Part shown: positions 63,999 through 64,000 of the stretch, piece by piece
Layout of the letters: every line of letters begins with the position of its first letter
Numbering within the stretch: position 1 is the first letter of the stretch
From: Proteus cibi
Lineage (GTDB): Bacteria > Pseudomonadota > Gammaproteobacteria > Enterobacterales > Enterobacteriaceae
DNA: 64,000 bases
NCBI RefSeq assembly: GCF_003144405.1
Contig: NZ_PENW01000031.1
Coordinates: forward strand, 167,220 to 231,219
Direction: 5' to 3'
The notes under the pieces: model-generated
Told to the model about the DNA's origin: nothing
What the model saw: only the letters and a program-made list of their open reading frames with translations
Databases searched by the model: none
Translations under genes and position numbers: made by a program

Positions 63999-64000
63999 GC

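Overview
The window is a stretch of gammaproteobacterial core chromosome. Base composition is low in GC, gene order is close to Escherichia coli, and the proteins closely resemble enterobacterial ones. Together with the losses and rearrangements seen here this suggests Proteus or a near relative (Morganellaceae); that identification is inference. Almost every gene can be named by family and by synteny. There is no phage, insertion sequence, CRISPR array or large island.

Layout, left to right: five tandem tRNA-Gly(GCC) genes, orn, then rsgA-psd-mscM (1-6.8 kb). Next comes yigL-pldB-recQ-pldA, then yigI and rarD, and an orphan small gene standing where E. coli has corA (6.8-13.7 kb). uvrD with a perfect LexA box is followed by the dapF-yigA-xerC-yigB chain and lptM, with cyaY divergent (13.8-19.9 kb). 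cyaA, with its TTG start and CRP site, is divergent from hemCDXY across a very AT-rich gap (20-27.7 kb).

A small membrane protein gene is followed by a region not covered by coding genes: the sRNA GlmZ with a sigma-54 promoter and three GlrR-type sites, a 12-copy GTAGAA microsatellite and a tRNA Arg-His-Leu-Pro operon (27.8-29.5 kb). The complete 12-gene enterobacterial common antigen operon wecA to wecG is on the minus strand (29.8-42.7 kb). rho and trxA lie on the minus strand, rhlB-gppA on the plus strand, and rep on the minus strand (43-50.3 kb). A YafQ-type toxin-antitoxin pair and an ERIC repeat fill the rep-ilvC interval where E. coli has ppiC (50.4-51.2 kb). ilvC/ilvY and the whole ilvLGMEDA operon, with an intact ilvG, extend to 60.3 kb. 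comM, maoP, hdfR and the trpT-aspT tRNA pair close the window, so a ribosomal RNA operon probably lies just beyond the right edge.

Functionally the window covers tRNA supply, phospholipid synthesis and turnover, DNA repair helicases, the cAMP signal, haem synthesis, surface polysaccharide (ECA), transcription termination and RNA decay, and branched-chain amino acid synthesis. I found no clear new system. The most interesting items are the GlmZ control region, the GTAGAA repeat, the toxin-antitoxin module, the repeat-rich rho leader and the two-stage tRNA-Gly amplification.
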